DNA of 64,000 nt from Sphingomonas nostoxanthinifaciens (GTDB lineage Bacteria > Pseudomonadota > Alphaproteobacteria > Sphingomonadales > Sphingomonadaceae), in NCBI RefSeq assembly GCF_019930585.1, contig NZ_CP082839.1, positions 2,662,001-2,726,000 of the forward strand, given 5' to 3'. Position 1 is the first letter of the stretch; every line of letters starts with the position of its first letter. The translations under genes and the position numbers were made by a program. Shown piece after piece: positions 53,810 to 63,174 of this stretch. A model generated the notes under the pieces. That model was not told the origin of the DNA. It ran no database searches and was given only the letters and a program-made list of their open reading frames with translations.

Positions 53810-55186
53810 ATGACCACGCTTTCCCGCCGCAGTTTCGGCAAGCTAGCCGCCGGTACCGGCGCCCTCGCCGCCCTCTCGCAGATCGGTCGCTCCTCGGCGC
53901 TGGCTGCCACCTCCACCGATTTCCGCGCCACCGTCGGCATCTTCCTCTACGGCGGCAATGACAGCTGGAACATGATCGTGCCGACCGACGCGCGCTATGC
54001 CGGCTATGCGGCATCGCGCGGGACCGCGCTGGCGTTGCCGCAGGCATCGCTCGTGCCGCTCACCGGCAGCGCCTACGGCCTGCATCCCGCCATGGCCGCG
54101 CTGCAGCCGGTATGGAATGCCGGCGGCCTCAACGTCGTGCTCAACACCGGCACGCTTTACGCGCCGATCGACAAGACGCTCTACAACAGCCGGCCCGACT
54201 TGCGCCCGACCAACCTGATGAGCCATGCCGACGAGCAGGCGCACTGGCAGGGCCTGCTCGCGCGCGACAATGCCACCGACGGCTTCCTCGGCCGCCTCAA
54301 CGACAAGCTGGCGCAGAATGCGATCTCGCCGGTGATGTCGTTCGCCGGATCCGACCTGATCCTGCTCGGCCAGCAGAAGCAGGCGCTCGTGTTGCCGATC
54401 GCCGGCGGCGTGACCCGCAACGGCGCCAACACCGGCAGCCCCAACGGCGCACCCGGCGCGCGCGAGGCGGCATTGGTCGCCTTCGCCCAGCCGAGCGATG
54501 CCAGCCTGATCTTCAGCCAGACGTCGGGCACGATCACCGGCGCCTACGGCCTCGTCGACCAGCTCAACAGCGCGCTCGTCACGTCGCCGCCGGGGACCGA
54601 CGCCTACTTCGTCGATCCCGCGACCGGGACGGCGCTGTCGTCCAACATCGCCAAGCAGCTGATGCGGATCGCGCGCATGATCGCGTCGCGCGACACGCTC
54701 GGCCACGCCCGCCAGGCCTATTTCGCGACGCAGGGCAGCTACGATACCCACTCGGCGCAGGGTGCCGCGAGCGGCACGCAGGCGAACCTGCTCAAGGATC
54801 TCGCGCTGGCGATGGCGGGCTTCTACAATGCGATGGGTTCGCTCGGCCTGCAGCAGAACGTGACCGCGTTCACGATGAGCGACTTCGGCCGCACCTTCCG
54901 CGGCAATGCCTCGGGCGGGTCGGATCATGCGTGGGGCGGCAACCACCTCGTCGTCGGCGGCGCGCTCAAGCCGCAGCTGATCCACGGCAAATATCCCGAC
55001 ACCACGCTCGGCGGCGCGGACGATGCCGATACGGTCGGCCGCTTCATCCCGACGATCGCGCAGGAGGAATATCTCGGCGCGATCATGCGCTGGCACGGCG
55101 TCGCCGCCACCGACATGTCCTACGTCTTCCCGAACTGGGCGACGTGGAACGCCAACGGCCGTGGCCCGGTGCCGATGTTCGCCTGA
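53810..55186 (+). CDS. DUF1501 family Tat-exported protein
   Basis: A 458-residue protein beginning with a twin-arginine signal (SRRSFGKLAAGTGALAAL). The DUF1501/sulfatase-like fold shows FLYGGNDSWNMIVP (about residues 45-58), FGRTFRGNASGGSDHAWGG and PTIAQEEY. It should fold in the cytoplasm, perhaps with a metal, before export. It pairs with the DUF1800 gene just upstream; no substrate is known. Confidence 0.9.
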   Translation: MTTLSRRSFGKLAAGTGALAALSQIGRSSALAATSTDFRATVGIFLYGGNDSWNMIVPTDARYAGYAASRGTALALPQASLVPLTGSAYGLHPAMAALQPVWNAGGLNVVLNTGTLYAPIDKTLYNSRPDLRPTNLMSHADEQAHWQGLLARDNATDGFLGRLNDKLAQNAISPVMSFAGSDLILLGQQKQALVLPIAGGVTRNGANTGSPNGAPGAREAALVAFAQPSDASLIFSQTSGTITGAYGLVDQLNSALVTSPPGTDAYFVDPATGTALSSNIAKQLMRIARMIASRDTLGHARQAYFATQGSYDTHSAQGAASGTQANLLKDLALAMAGFYNAMGSLGLQQNVTAFTMSDFGRTFRGNASGGSDHAWGGNHLVVGGALKPQLIHGKYPDTTLGGADDADTVGRFIPTIAQEEYLGAIMRWHGVAATDMSYVFPNWATWNANGRGPVPMFA

Positions 55187-55189
55187 CGC

Positions 55190-56272
55190 TCAGGCCCGCC
55201 GGCGCACCCCGGCATAGACGTCCAGCACGCCGTCGACGGTGCGGTCGACGGTGAACAGCCGCTCGAAGCGGCGGCGCCCCGCCTCGCCCATCGCGGCGAG
55301 CGTCGCGGCGTCGTCGGCGACGAGCGCGGCGGCGAGCGCGGCGGCATCCTCCACCGGCACGAGCCGGCCGGTCGTGCCGTCTTCGACAACTTCCGGCAGG
55401 CCACCGACCGCGCTCGCGACGACCGCCCGCCCGCCGCGCATCGCCTCGACCGCGACCAGCCCGAACCCTTCCCAGCGCGACGGCACGACCACCAGCTCGG
55501 CCGCCGCGACCTCGGCCGCGATCGCCGGGCCGCCCAGCCAGCCGAGCAGGGTGACGTTGGCGGGCAGGTCCGCCGCCCCGCCATCGCCCACCACCGCCGT
55601 ACCCGCCACGCGCAGGCTGACGCGGTCGCCCAGCGTCGCGATCGCGCGCAGCAGCACGTCGAAGCCCTTCTGCCGGTCGAGCCGGCCGACGAACAGCAGC
55701 CGGCGCGGGCCGCCATCGTCCGCGCGCAGCGGCGTGGGCGGCCCGAGATCGGCGATGCCGTTGAACACGGTCGTCATGCGGCGATCGGCGATGCCGACGG
55801 CGACCGCGCTGCGCCGCTCATAGTCCGAGATGGTGACGATCCGGTCGCACAACGGCGCGAGCAGCCGCTCGATCGTCGCGACGATCTGCCGCCGCCGCGC
55901 CGAGCCCTCCATGTCGAACGCCCAGCCGTGCGGGCAGTAGACGATGCGCGGCCGCCCCGGTCGCCAGCCGAGCAGCCCGCGCACGACCACGCCTGCGAAG
56001 CTGGAATGGGCGTGGATCACGTCCGGCCGGAACGCCTTCACCGTACGCCGCAACTCGCGCGCCAACGTCACCAGCGCCTCGCGTGACCGCCCGTCGCAGG
56101 CGAAGGGCACGATCATGTCGGGCGCGATCGCCGGAAGCTGGCCGATCTGCGACGAGGGCACCAGCACGCGCTGCGCATCGACCGCCGAACGCGCGGCCAG
56201 CACCGGCACGATCTCGTTCAGATAGGTGCCGACCCCGCCCTTGATCGATTCGGCGACGTGGAGGACGCGCAC
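55190..56272 (-). CDS. GT4 family glycosyltransferase
   Basis: A 360-residue GT-B glycosyltransferase. N-terminal domain: LHVAESIKGGVGTYLNEI, HAHSSFAGVVVRGLLG, YCPHGWAFDMEG. C-terminal nucleotide-sugar site: LLFVGRLDRQKGFDVLL and PSRWEGFGLVAVEAM, containing the E-x7-E pattern. Start GTG 56272 lies four bases after the stop of the preceding glycosyltransferase; the longer open frame would lie within that gene. Convergent with DUF1501 with only three bases between stops. Confidence 0.88.
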   Translation of the reverse strand: MRVLHVAESIKGGVGTYLNEIVPVLAARSAVDAQRVLVPSSQIGQLPAIAPDMIVPFACDGRSREALVTLARELRRTVKAFRPDVIHAHSSFAGVVVRGLLGWRPGRPRIVYCPHGWAFDMEGSARRRQIVATIERLLAPLCDRIVTISDYERRSAVAVGIADRRMTTVFNGIADLGPPTPLRADDGGPRRLLFVGRLDRQKGFDVLLRAIATLGDRVSLRVAGTAVVGDGGAADLPANVTLLGWLGGPAIAAEVAAAELVVVPSRWEGFGLVAVEAMRGGRAVVASAVGGLPEVVEDGTTGRLVPVEDAAALAAALVADDAATLAAMGEAGRRRFERLFTVDRTVDGVLDVYAGVRRRA

Positions 56273-56276
56273 GCGC

Positions 56277-57476
56277 TCAGGCCGCGAGCGCCGGGGTCGC
56301 CGCAAGTACGTCGTGATAGAAATCGAGATAGCGCGTCGCCACCATCTCCGGGCTCGTCTCCTTGAGCACGTGGACGAAGTCGGCCTTGCTCGGCAACGCA
56401 TCGCGCCCGGCCGCCATGATCCGCCCCATCCGTTCGGCCAGCGCCGCATCGTCACCCGGCGGATACAGCCAGCCATCATTGTCGTGCCCGATCAGATCGG
56501 GAATGCCGCCCGAGCGCGCGCCGATCGAGGGGACGCCGACCGCATAGCTTTCGAGGATCGTGCGCGGCAGCGGTTCGGCCCAGATCGACGGCACGATCAG
56601 CACGTCGATCGCGTCGAAGAAGTCCTTGGCGGGCATGAAACCGGCAAACTCGATCGGCAGCCCCTTCGACTGCTCGATGAACGGATCGAGGCTGTCATTC
56701 GCCTTGCCGGCGACGAGGATGCGCCAGTCGCCCGCAGGCAGGCGCCGCGCGGCGTCGATCATCGTGCCGACGCCCTTCTCGTAATTGATGCGGCCGAGAT
56801 AGCCGAAGGTGAACGGCCCGCTGCGCGGCGGCCGCGTGCCGTCGGAGCCCTCGACGGCGGCGGCGTTCCAGATCACGCGCTGCCGGTCCTTCGGGATATG
56901 GTCGAAATAACCGCGGCTGGTGTGGAGGCGCAGCGTCTCCGACCCCACCGCTGCGACGCCAGCCACGTTCCGGTGGTTGGCGTGCTTGGTGTAGGTCATC
57001 ACCTTGCACTTCAGCCCGCACGGCTTGCCGTCGTGATAGAGCGAGGCGTCGGCGCACATCAGGTCATAATCGCGCAGCGTATGCACGATCGGGATGCCGC
57101 GCTTCGCTGCCGCCAGCCACACGCGGGTGGAGACATCGACCAGCGAGTGGGTGTGGACGACGTCCGGCTTAAACTCGTCCAGCACGTGGCCGAAATGGTC
57201 TTCCAGCTTGTAGTTGAACTGCTGCATGAACTTGCGGATGCCGCGGCGAAGCTTGGAATGCTTCGGCCATTCCTCCGCCCAGAAGCTGGTTTCGTGCGGC
57301 ATGCGATAGACGGTCACGCCGTTGCGCTCCTCCTTCACGAACGCGCCGGGCGTGGTGCACGCCGCCGCGACCTGATGGCCGAGCTTCGCCTGCGTCTCGG
57401 CGAGGAAGGCGACCGAACGCTCCGCGCCGCCGAGGATGTGCGGCGGATAGAGCATGCTCAGATGGACGATTCGCAT
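56277..57476 (-). CDS. GT4 family glycosyltransferase
   Basis: A 399-residue GT-B enzyme. MRIVHLSMLYPPHILGGAER opens it; HTHSLVDVST and HTLRDYDLMC follow, and the donor domain contains GYLGRINYEKGVGTMI and PSIWAEPLPRTILESYAVG. ATG 57476 has GGGAG upstream. It is closely related in design to the gene at 57502-58692, likely by duplication. Donor and acceptor are unknown. Confidence 0.9.
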   Translation of the reverse strand: MRIVHLSMLYPPHILGGAERSVAFLAETQAKLGHQVAAACTTPGAFVKEERNGVTVYRMPHETSFWAEEWPKHSKLRRGIRKFMQQFNYKLEDHFGHVLDEFKPDVVHTHSLVDVSTRVWLAAAKRGIPIVHTLRDYDLMCADASLYHDGKPCGLKCKVMTYTKHANHRNVAGVAAVGSETLRLHTSRGYFDHIPKDRQRVIWNAAAVEGSDGTRPPRSGPFTFGYLGRINYEKGVGTMIDAARRLPAGDWRILVAGKANDSLDPFIEQSKGLPIEFAGFMPAKDFFDAIDVLIVPSIWAEPLPRTILESYAVGVPSIGARSGGIPDLIGHDNDGWLYPPGDDAALAERMGRIMAAGRDALPSKADFVHVLKETSPEMVATRYLDFYHDVLAATPALAA

Positions 57477-57501
57477 GGTCGCTCCCGTTCGTCCGGCGTT
57501 G

Positions 57502-58692
57502 TCAGCCCCGCCGATGCTTGATTGCCTGCTCATAGAGGCGAACATATTGCGCTGCAACATTGGCTGGCCGGAGCCGCTCGATCAGCGCGGCGATGCGCTC
57601 GGGCGAAGGCCGGTCCTGCGCGGTCATCGCCTGCGCCATCCTGGCGCCGAGCGCGATCGGATCGTTGGGCGGCACCGTCCAGCCCGGATCGACCGCCGCG
57701 ACCATCTCGCCGATCGCGCCGCTCTCGACGCCGACGACGCGGCGGTGCGCGGCATAGGCCTCGACCACCGTAAGCCCGAACGGCTCGTCCCAGATCGGCG
57801 GCACGACCAGTGCGTCGATCCCGGCGAGGAAGGCGGCGGCATCGACATGGCCGACGAAGCGGATGGGAAGCCCCGCCGCCGCGGCCTCGAAATGCGCCTG
57901 ATCGGGGCCCGGCGCTCCGGCGATATCGAGGATCCACCCCTGCTCCGGAAGGTGACGGCATGCCTCGATCATGACCGCCACGCCCTTCTCGCCCACCACG
58001 CGGCCGAGGAAACCGAACCGGAACGGCGCCCAGCCCGTCTTCGGCGACGTCGCCGTCACTGCCAGCGTCGCCGGGTTCCACACCACCGTGCTGCGGTCGC
58101 CGTAATCGGCGAACAGGCCGTGTGCGACGTGGATGTCGAGCACCGGCCGCGACACCGCCGCGACGACGTCGATCGCGCCGATCCGCGCCTGCTTGGGCGC
58201 CGACAGCACCCGGCAAACATTGTGACGGGGCACGCACTTGCGCCCGTCCTTGAACATAGCCGCGCGGATGCACAGCAGATCGTAATCATGCAGCGTGTGC
58301 ACCACCGCGATCCCACGCGACGCAGCGGCGGCCCACACGCCCGGCGGCAGCTCAACCATCGAATGCGTGTGGACCACGTCGGGGCGCACCCGGTCCAACA
58401 CCGCGCCGAACGCGCGCACGGTTCGGATGTTGTAGACCGTCGCCGCCTTGTTCAGCAGCCGCACCGACTGCGGATATTTCGCACTCTCCTGGATCCACAA
58501 CGGGTTACGCGACGCGAGCGGGACGGTGACGACGCCGTTGCGTATGCCTTCCGGCTCCGGCTCGCGCGTGAGCGAGGCAGCGAACACCTCGTGTCCGGCG
58601 GCGACCTGTTCCTCCGCCAGCGACGCCGCCACCCTCTCGGCGCCCCCGACCGACGCCGGGGGATAAAGCGAACTCAGGTGGAGGATGCGCAT
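57502..58692 (-). CDS. GT4 family glycosyltransferase
   Basis: A 396-residue GT-B enzyme, paralogue of the preceding one: MRILHLSSLYPPASVGGAER, HTHSMVELPPGVW, HTLHDYDLLCIRAAMFKDG; donor domain GFLGRVVGEKGVAVMI and PPIWDEPFGLTVVEAYAA. It leads the minus-strand trio of glycosyltransferases, which are separated by 25 and 4 bases and probably co-transcribed. Confidence 0.9.
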   Translation of the reverse strand: MRILHLSSLYPPASVGGAERVAASLAEEQVAAGHEVFAASLTREPEPEGIRNGVVTVPLASRNPLWIQESAKYPQSVRLLNKAATVYNIRTVRAFGAVLDRVRPDVVHTHSMVELPPGVWAAAASRGIAVVHTLHDYDLLCIRAAMFKDGRKCVPRHNVCRVLSAPKQARIGAIDVVAAVSRPVLDIHVAHGLFADYGDRSTVVWNPATLAVTATSPKTGWAPFRFGFLGRVVGEKGVAVMIEACRHLPEQGWILDIAGAPGPDQAHFEAAAAGLPIRFVGHVDAAAFLAGIDALVVPPIWDEPFGLTVVEAYAAHRRVVGVESGAIGEMVAAVDPGWTVPPNDPIALGARMAQAMTAQDRPSPERIAALIERLRPANVAAQYVRLYEQAIKHRRG

Positions 58693-58826
58693 CCGGGATT
58701 GCTCCGTTTCGGCGCGGCAAATACTCCGATACGATCAAAAATGGCAATGCACCGGCCCGGCTAGGCAAGTTCGCACGCGCATGCGATAGCCCCGCCGCGT
58801 CCATCCTCCCTCGAGCAAGGTCACCC

Positions 58827-59930
58827 ATGCCCGATCCAGCGACCGGCCCGCAGAACATCGTCATCAACGGACGTTTCCTCTCGCAGCGGCTGAGCGGCGT
58901 GCAGCGTTATGCGCGCGAGATCACCCAGGCGCTCGATGCGCTGATCGCCGCCGATCCGCAGGGGCTCGGCCGCAACCGCTGGCGGCTCGCCGCCCCGATC
59001 GACGCCACGTGCGATCTGCCGCTGACCGCGATCGAGGTCGAGAAGGTCGGCACGCGCACCGGGCATGTGTGGGAACAATGGGAATTGCTGCGCGCAGCGC
59101 GCGGCGCACGGCTGGTCAACCTCGGCAATTCGGGCCCGGTGCTGCATCCGGACATGGCCGTGGTGATCCACGACGTGGCGGTGTTTCGCACGCCCGAGAA
59201 TTTCGGTGCGCGCTATGCCCGCGCCCACCGCATCCTCGGCCGCGTGCTGGCGCGGCGCGCGCAGATCGGCACGGTGTCCGAATTCTCGCGCGGCGAGATC
59301 GCCGACGTTCTGCGCGTGCCCGAGCGCGACATCTTCGTGGCGCGCAACGGTTGCGATCACCTGCGGCGCGTGACGCCCGACGAGGTGCTGAGGCGGCTCG
59401 GGTTGACCGAGGGAGGGTATTTCCTGTTCGTCGGATCGCCGACGCGCAACAAGAACCTCGCCCAGGCGCTCACCGCCTTCGCGCAACTCGGCCGGCCCGA
59501 CATACGCTTCGTCATCGCCGGCTCGCTCGCCAAGGCGGTGTTCGGCGACGTGATGCCGGCGGATGTGCCCGGCGTGATGGTCGTGCCGGGGCTGCCGGAC
59601 GGCGGCATCGCCGGTCTCTACGCCCATGCCGCGGCGCTGGTCTTCCCCAGCCGCTACGAAGGCTTCGGCATCCCGCCGCTGGAGGCGATGGTGAACGGCT
59701 GCCCGGTGCTTGCCGCCGACATTCCGGTGCTGCGCGAAGTGTGCGGCGACGCCGCGACCTACTTCCCGCTCGACGATGCCGATGCGCTGGCAGGCCGCAT
59801 GGCGCAGATACTCGACCAGCCCGAACGACGCTCAGCGGCGGCCGAGGCCGGTCATGCGCGGGCGGCGCGCTTCACCTGGGCGTCGGCCGCGCGCGATCTC
59901 GCTCAGGCGATCACGTCGCCGCGGGCCTGA
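58827..59930 (+). CDS. GT4 family glycosyltransferase (mannosyltransferase-like)
   Basis: A 367-residue GT-B enzyme. VINGRFLSQRLSGVQRYAREI at the start and VIHDVAVFRTPENFG are typical of WbaZ/MtfB-like transferases; the donor site includes LFVGSPTRNKNLAQAL and FPSRYEGFGIPPLEAM. It is divergent from the trio and its 3' end overlaps the flippase gene by 20 bases tail-to-tail. Confidence 0.9.
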   Translation: MPDPATGPQNIVINGRFLSQRLSGVQRYAREITQALDALIAADPQGLGRNRWRLAAPIDATCDLPLTAIEVEKVGTRTGHVWEQWELLRAARGARLVNLGNSGPVLHPDMAVVIHDVAVFRTPENFGARYARAHRILGRVLARRAQIGTVSEFSRGEIADVLRVPERDIFVARNGCDHLRRVTPDEVLRRLGLTEGGYFLFVGSPTRNKNLAQALTAFAQLGRPDIRFVIAGSLAKAVFGDVMPADVPGVMVVPGLPDGGIAGLYAHAAALVFPSRYEGFGIPPLEAMVNGCPVLAADIPVLREVCGDAATYFPLDDADALAGRMAQILDQPERRSAAAEAGHARAARFTWASAARDLAQAITSPRA

Positions 59931-61398
59931 CGATCTCGGCCGGCGGGTCGAGTTCAAGATGCGCCGCCTCGTCGGCGGTCTGCTGATCGATCGGCGAGCG
60001 CAGCAGCGCCTTCAACGCCGCGATGATGCGGTGGCGGATGATCGCATAGACCAGCAGCACCACCGCGCCATAAGCAGCGGTCACCGCCGCCCATTGCGCC
60101 CAGCTTTGCGGCGACAGGCCCAGCAAGGCCGCCACGGCATAGCCGCCCGCAGTCGCGATCACCGCTGGCGCGAGCGCGCGCAGATAGTGGAGTGGCGGCA
60201 TGCCGGCCGCCCAGATCTTGGCCCAGATCTGCCCGACGGCGACGATCGTGCCGACCACGAGATAGACCACCGCGAACGTCTTCAGCCCGAACGGCAGCGC
60301 CGCGACGAAACCGACAAGCAGGGCGATGCTGCTCACGACGTTGACGTAGAATTGCAGCCGCGCATAGCCGCGCGCCAGCAGCACCGAGCCGTTATAGGCA
60401 GCCAGCGCCTGCACCGCGCCCAGCGGCGTCAACAGCGCCATCAGCGGCAGGATGTCATGCCAGTGCGGCGACAGCAGCTTGGTGATCGGCAGCGCGAGCC
60501 CGAACGTCATCCACATCATCAGCGGGAAGGCGAGCATGGCCGTGATCATGCTGACCGCCGCGATCGGCGCCTGGAACCGCTCGGGCGACACGTCGTTGAG
60601 CTTGGTCAGCGTCGCCAGAAGCACGCCTGATGCCGGCCACGCCAGCGCCATCAGCGGCAGGATCATGAACTGATAGGCCATGCCGTAGAGCCCGACGGCG
60701 GTCGCGCCCAGCACGGCGCCGATCAGCAGGTTCTGCGCATTGCGCGCGCCGAAATTGACGAGGTTGGTCGCCAGCACCCATCCGCCGAACGACAGCAACG
60801 CACCGATCCGACGCCACTGCAGGCTGATCGAGAAATCGCGATACGTGCTCAGCGTGAAGCGGATCGCACGGAAGGCCTGCAGCACGATGTGGAAGGCGAC
60901 CACGGCGAATACGCCCGCGCCGAACGGCAAGGCCACCGCGCAGGCGAGCGCAGCGACGATCACGCCGATCCCCTCGATCTTGGCGACCTCCTGATAACGC
61001 AACCCGCGCTCCAGCATCGCGCGCGGCACGCCGGCCGCGATCGAGAAGAACACCGCGAGCGACAGCCCGGTCAGCACCCAACCGAGCCCGGCCAGCTTCG
61101 TGCCATGCTCCAGCGGGAAACCGCTCGCCGCGAGCAGCAAGGCGGCAATCAGGCCGACCACCAGCGAGAAGGAGAAAGCGCCGCCCGCCTGCTCGGCGGT
61201 CAGCCCGGTCTGGCGCACGATCGCGCTCGCCAGCCCCATGTCGGTGAACAGGGCGATGAACTGGATGATCGGCAGCGAGAAGGTGATGAGGCCATATTGG
61301 GCCGGCAACACGAACAGCGCGACCAGCGTGCTGATGCCGAACTGGACGCCCGCCTTGAACAGGTTGAGCGAGGACATCGACGCGAGGTTCTTGAGCAT
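59911..61398 (-). CDS. Wzx-type polysaccharide flippase
   Basis: A 495-residue membrane protein of the oligosaccharide flippase family, with about 12-14 hydrophobic segments. The N-terminus SLNLFKAGVQFGISTLVALFV and ARNAQNLLIGAVLGATAVGL fit the PST/MurJ-related group that moves lipid-linked repeat units. ATG 61398 is preceded by AGAGG and by the recurring palindromic motif at 61410. No Wzy polymerase or Wzc/Wza genes were found here. Confidence 0.9.
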   Translation of the reverse strand: MLKNLASMSSLNLFKAGVQFGISTLVALFVLPAQYGLITFSLPIIQFIALFTDMGLASAIVRQTGLTAEQAGGAFSFSLVVGLIAALLLAASGFPLEHGTKLAGLGWVLTGLSLAVFFSIAAGVPRAMLERGLRYQEVAKIEGIGVIVAALACAVALPFGAGVFAVVAFHIVLQAFRAIRFTLSTYRDFSISLQWRRIGALLSFGGWVLATNLVNFGARNAQNLLIGAVLGATAVGLYGMAYQFMILPLMALAWPASGVLLATLTKLNDVSPERFQAPIAAVSMITAMLAFPLMMWMTFGLALPITKLLSPHWHDILPLMALLTPLGAVQALAAYNGSVLLARGYARLQFYVNVVSSIALLVGFVAALPFGLKTFAVVYLVVGTIVAVGQIWAKIWAAGMPPLHYLRALAPAVIATAGGYAVAALLGLSPQSWAQWAAVTAAYGAVVLLVYAIIRHRIIAALKALLRSPIDQQTADEAAHLELDPPAEIVRPAAT

Positions 61399-61409
61399 CG
61401 GCCTCTTCG

Positions 61410-61424
61410 CTGCACTGCAACAAT
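61410..61424 (+). promoter_or_regulatory. Recurring EPS-promoter motif, copy 3
   Basis: CTGCACTGCAACAAT, 12 bases before the flippase ATG on the opposite strand orientation. One base different from the copy upstream of the sugar transferase at 37622. Confidence 0.4.
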
Positions 61425-61467
61425 CAGCGCCGCTCAACCACAAGCGGCGTCGAAAAGCAATTGCGCG

Positions 61468-62562
61468 CTAGGATAAGGCCATCGTCTCCGCCTCGTCCAG
61501 CAGCCGATCGGCCGCCTGCCCCCAGGTAAAATGCGCCGCCCGCTCCCGACCGGCGGCGATCTTGGCTGCGCGAAGTTCGGGATCCGACGCGAGCGCACGC
61601 ACCGCTTTCCCCCACGCGGTGGGATCGTCGACATCGGCGTACAGCACCGCGTCACGGCAAATCTCCGGCAGCGCACCCGCAGGCGCCGCCACCACCGGGC
61701 AACCCAGCAGCATCGCCTCGACCGGCGGCAGGCCGAACCCCTCGGTCCGCGACGGAAAGAGAAGGCAGGTCGCGCCCTCATACAGCCCGCGCAGGATGCC
61801 GTCGTCGATCGCCCCCGTGCAGATCGCCCCGTCGAATCCCCCGAAGTTGATGTCGTGGCCGACGATGACCAGCGGCACGCCGCCAAGCATGCCGTCTTCC
61901 ATCGCAGCGCGGATCACCTCGAGGTTCTTGTAGGTCTTGGTCGAGCCGAACAGCAAAGCGTAGCCGCCCGGTTTCAGACCGAACCGTGCCAGCGCGTCTG
62001 GGGCGGCGGGCACCTGCACGACATGATCGCCGCCATTGTAGATCACGCCCGTCCGCCCGGGCCGCACGATGCGCGTCAGCTCGAGCTGCTGGCGCGAGGC
62101 GCGCGAGACGGTCAGCACCCGCCGGCTGGTATGCCCCACCAGCGGGATGAGCAGTCGATAGCCCCACCGTTGCTTGAGCGGATAGGATTGTTCGGGCAAC
62201 CAGAACTGCGCGTCGTGGATCAGGGTGATCTGACGCGGGTGGGCGAGCGGCCCGAGATTGCACAGGCTGACGAGCACGCCGCTGCGCGCGGTCCACGCCA
62301 GCGCGGTCTGCTCCCAAAGCTGGGTCCGGCCGCCCGGCGGCGACACGATTTCGATGGTCTGCAGCCCCTCGGGACGCGGACAATCGCGCGGCAGCAGCAA
62401 TGTGATCGCCGGCCGCTGCTCGGGCGGGCGCGCGGAAATCCGTTCGTCCAGCGCGCGGACAAGGCAATCGGCGACCCGATGTACCCCGTTCAAAACACCC
62501 AGATAAAATTTGCCGTTGAGGAAGATTGGGCGCGATGGCTGGATGCTGCGGATCGGCGTCAC
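61468..62562 (-). CDS. GT4-type glycosyltransferase
   Basis: A 364-residue GT-B enzyme. Early segment FLNGKFYLGVLNGVHRVAD, then TLIHDAQFWLPEQSY and SRASRQQLE; donor domain ALLFGSTKTYKNLEVI and FPSRTEGFGLPPVEAM, with the two conserved glutamates. GTG 62562. Similar in type to the gene at 58827. It lies upstream of the flippase with about 70 bases between. Confidence 0.9.
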   Translation of the reverse strand: MTPIRSIQPSRPIFLNGKFYLGVLNGVHRVADCLVRALDERISARPPEQRPAITLLLPRDCPRPEGLQTIEIVSPPGGRTQLWEQTALAWTARSGVLVSLCNLGPLAHPRQITLIHDAQFWLPEQSYPLKQRWGYRLLIPLVGHTSRRVLTVSRASRQQLELTRIVRPGRTGVIYNGGDHVVQVPAAPDALARFGLKPGGYALLFGSTKTYKNLEVIRAAMEDGMLGGVPLVIVGHDINFGGFDGAICTGAIDDGILRGLYEGATCLLFPSRTEGFGLPPVEAMLLGCPVVAAPAGALPEICRDAVLYADVDDPTAWGKAVRALASDPELRAAKIAAGRERAAHFTWGQAADRLLDEAETMALS

Positions 62563-62677
62563 GAACCCCTAGATAGCGGGGAAGACGCGGCGAACCAGAG
62601 CGCGTTAATCCATTTTAACCTTTTGTCGCGCCGATCGGTCCGGTCCGGAGTATCCTTCGCTTGCAAACGTTTACAAC

Positions 62678-63082
62678 TTAATTTCGCATCCCGGCGGCGG
62701 AGCGTCGCGGACGTGCCGGCGGGGCCGCGCGCTGCAGATCGGGGCGCCCGGCAAGCGCCTGATTCAGCAGGTTCGCCTGCCGCTTGTGGGCCCCCTCGAC
62801 CGATCCCCGCCGCAGCCCGGGAATCGCCTGCGAACGGGCCAGCAGCATGAATATGGTCGGCAGCGGCATGACGTTGGCGAGCAGCGGCAGCGCCCGATCG
62901 ACAGCGGTGCCGTCGCGCAGCACCAGCATCGCGTCGAGCGCCATCGTCGCCAGAATCACGCTCAGCCAGACCGGCATCGCGCCCAGCGAGCGTCGCAACA
63001 CCAGCGACGTCCCCAGCATGATCGCGATACCGAAGTAGACCCCCACCACGTCGGGCGGGAACAGCGCATCCACAGCCGTCAC
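62678..63082 (-). CDS. Hypothetical small membrane protein
   Basis: A 134-residue protein with hydrophobic segments at about 13-30, 37-55 and 66-82, then a basic, Arg-rich C-terminal tail. GTG 63082. No family recognised. It lies between the glycosyltransferase and the truncated flavoprotein; codon use looks genuine. Confidence 0.6.
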   Translation of the reverse strand: MTAVDALFPPDVVGVYFGIAIMLGTSLVLRRSLGAMPVWLSVILATMALDAMLVLRDGTAVDRALPLLANVMPLPTIFMLLARSQAIPGLRRGSVEGAHKRQANLLNQALAGRPDLQRAAPPARPRRSAAGMRN

Positions 63083-63174
63083 GATACACCTCCGCTACTC
63101 ATGCGATCCCCTTAGCGCAGGCGCGTTAAGGATCGCTTGAGCGCGGAGGCCCCGATCAGCGCCGCGCGCGCCGC

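Noticed and set aside
57547..57561. Fourth match to the TTGC-N3-GCAACA motif
   Set aside because: Lies inside the coding sequence of a glycosyltransferase; could be chance codon use, so not counted with the promoter copies.
62605..62619. TTAA-N6-TTAAC near the last glycosyltransferase
   Set aside because: Spacing is six rather than the seven bases CtrA requires.
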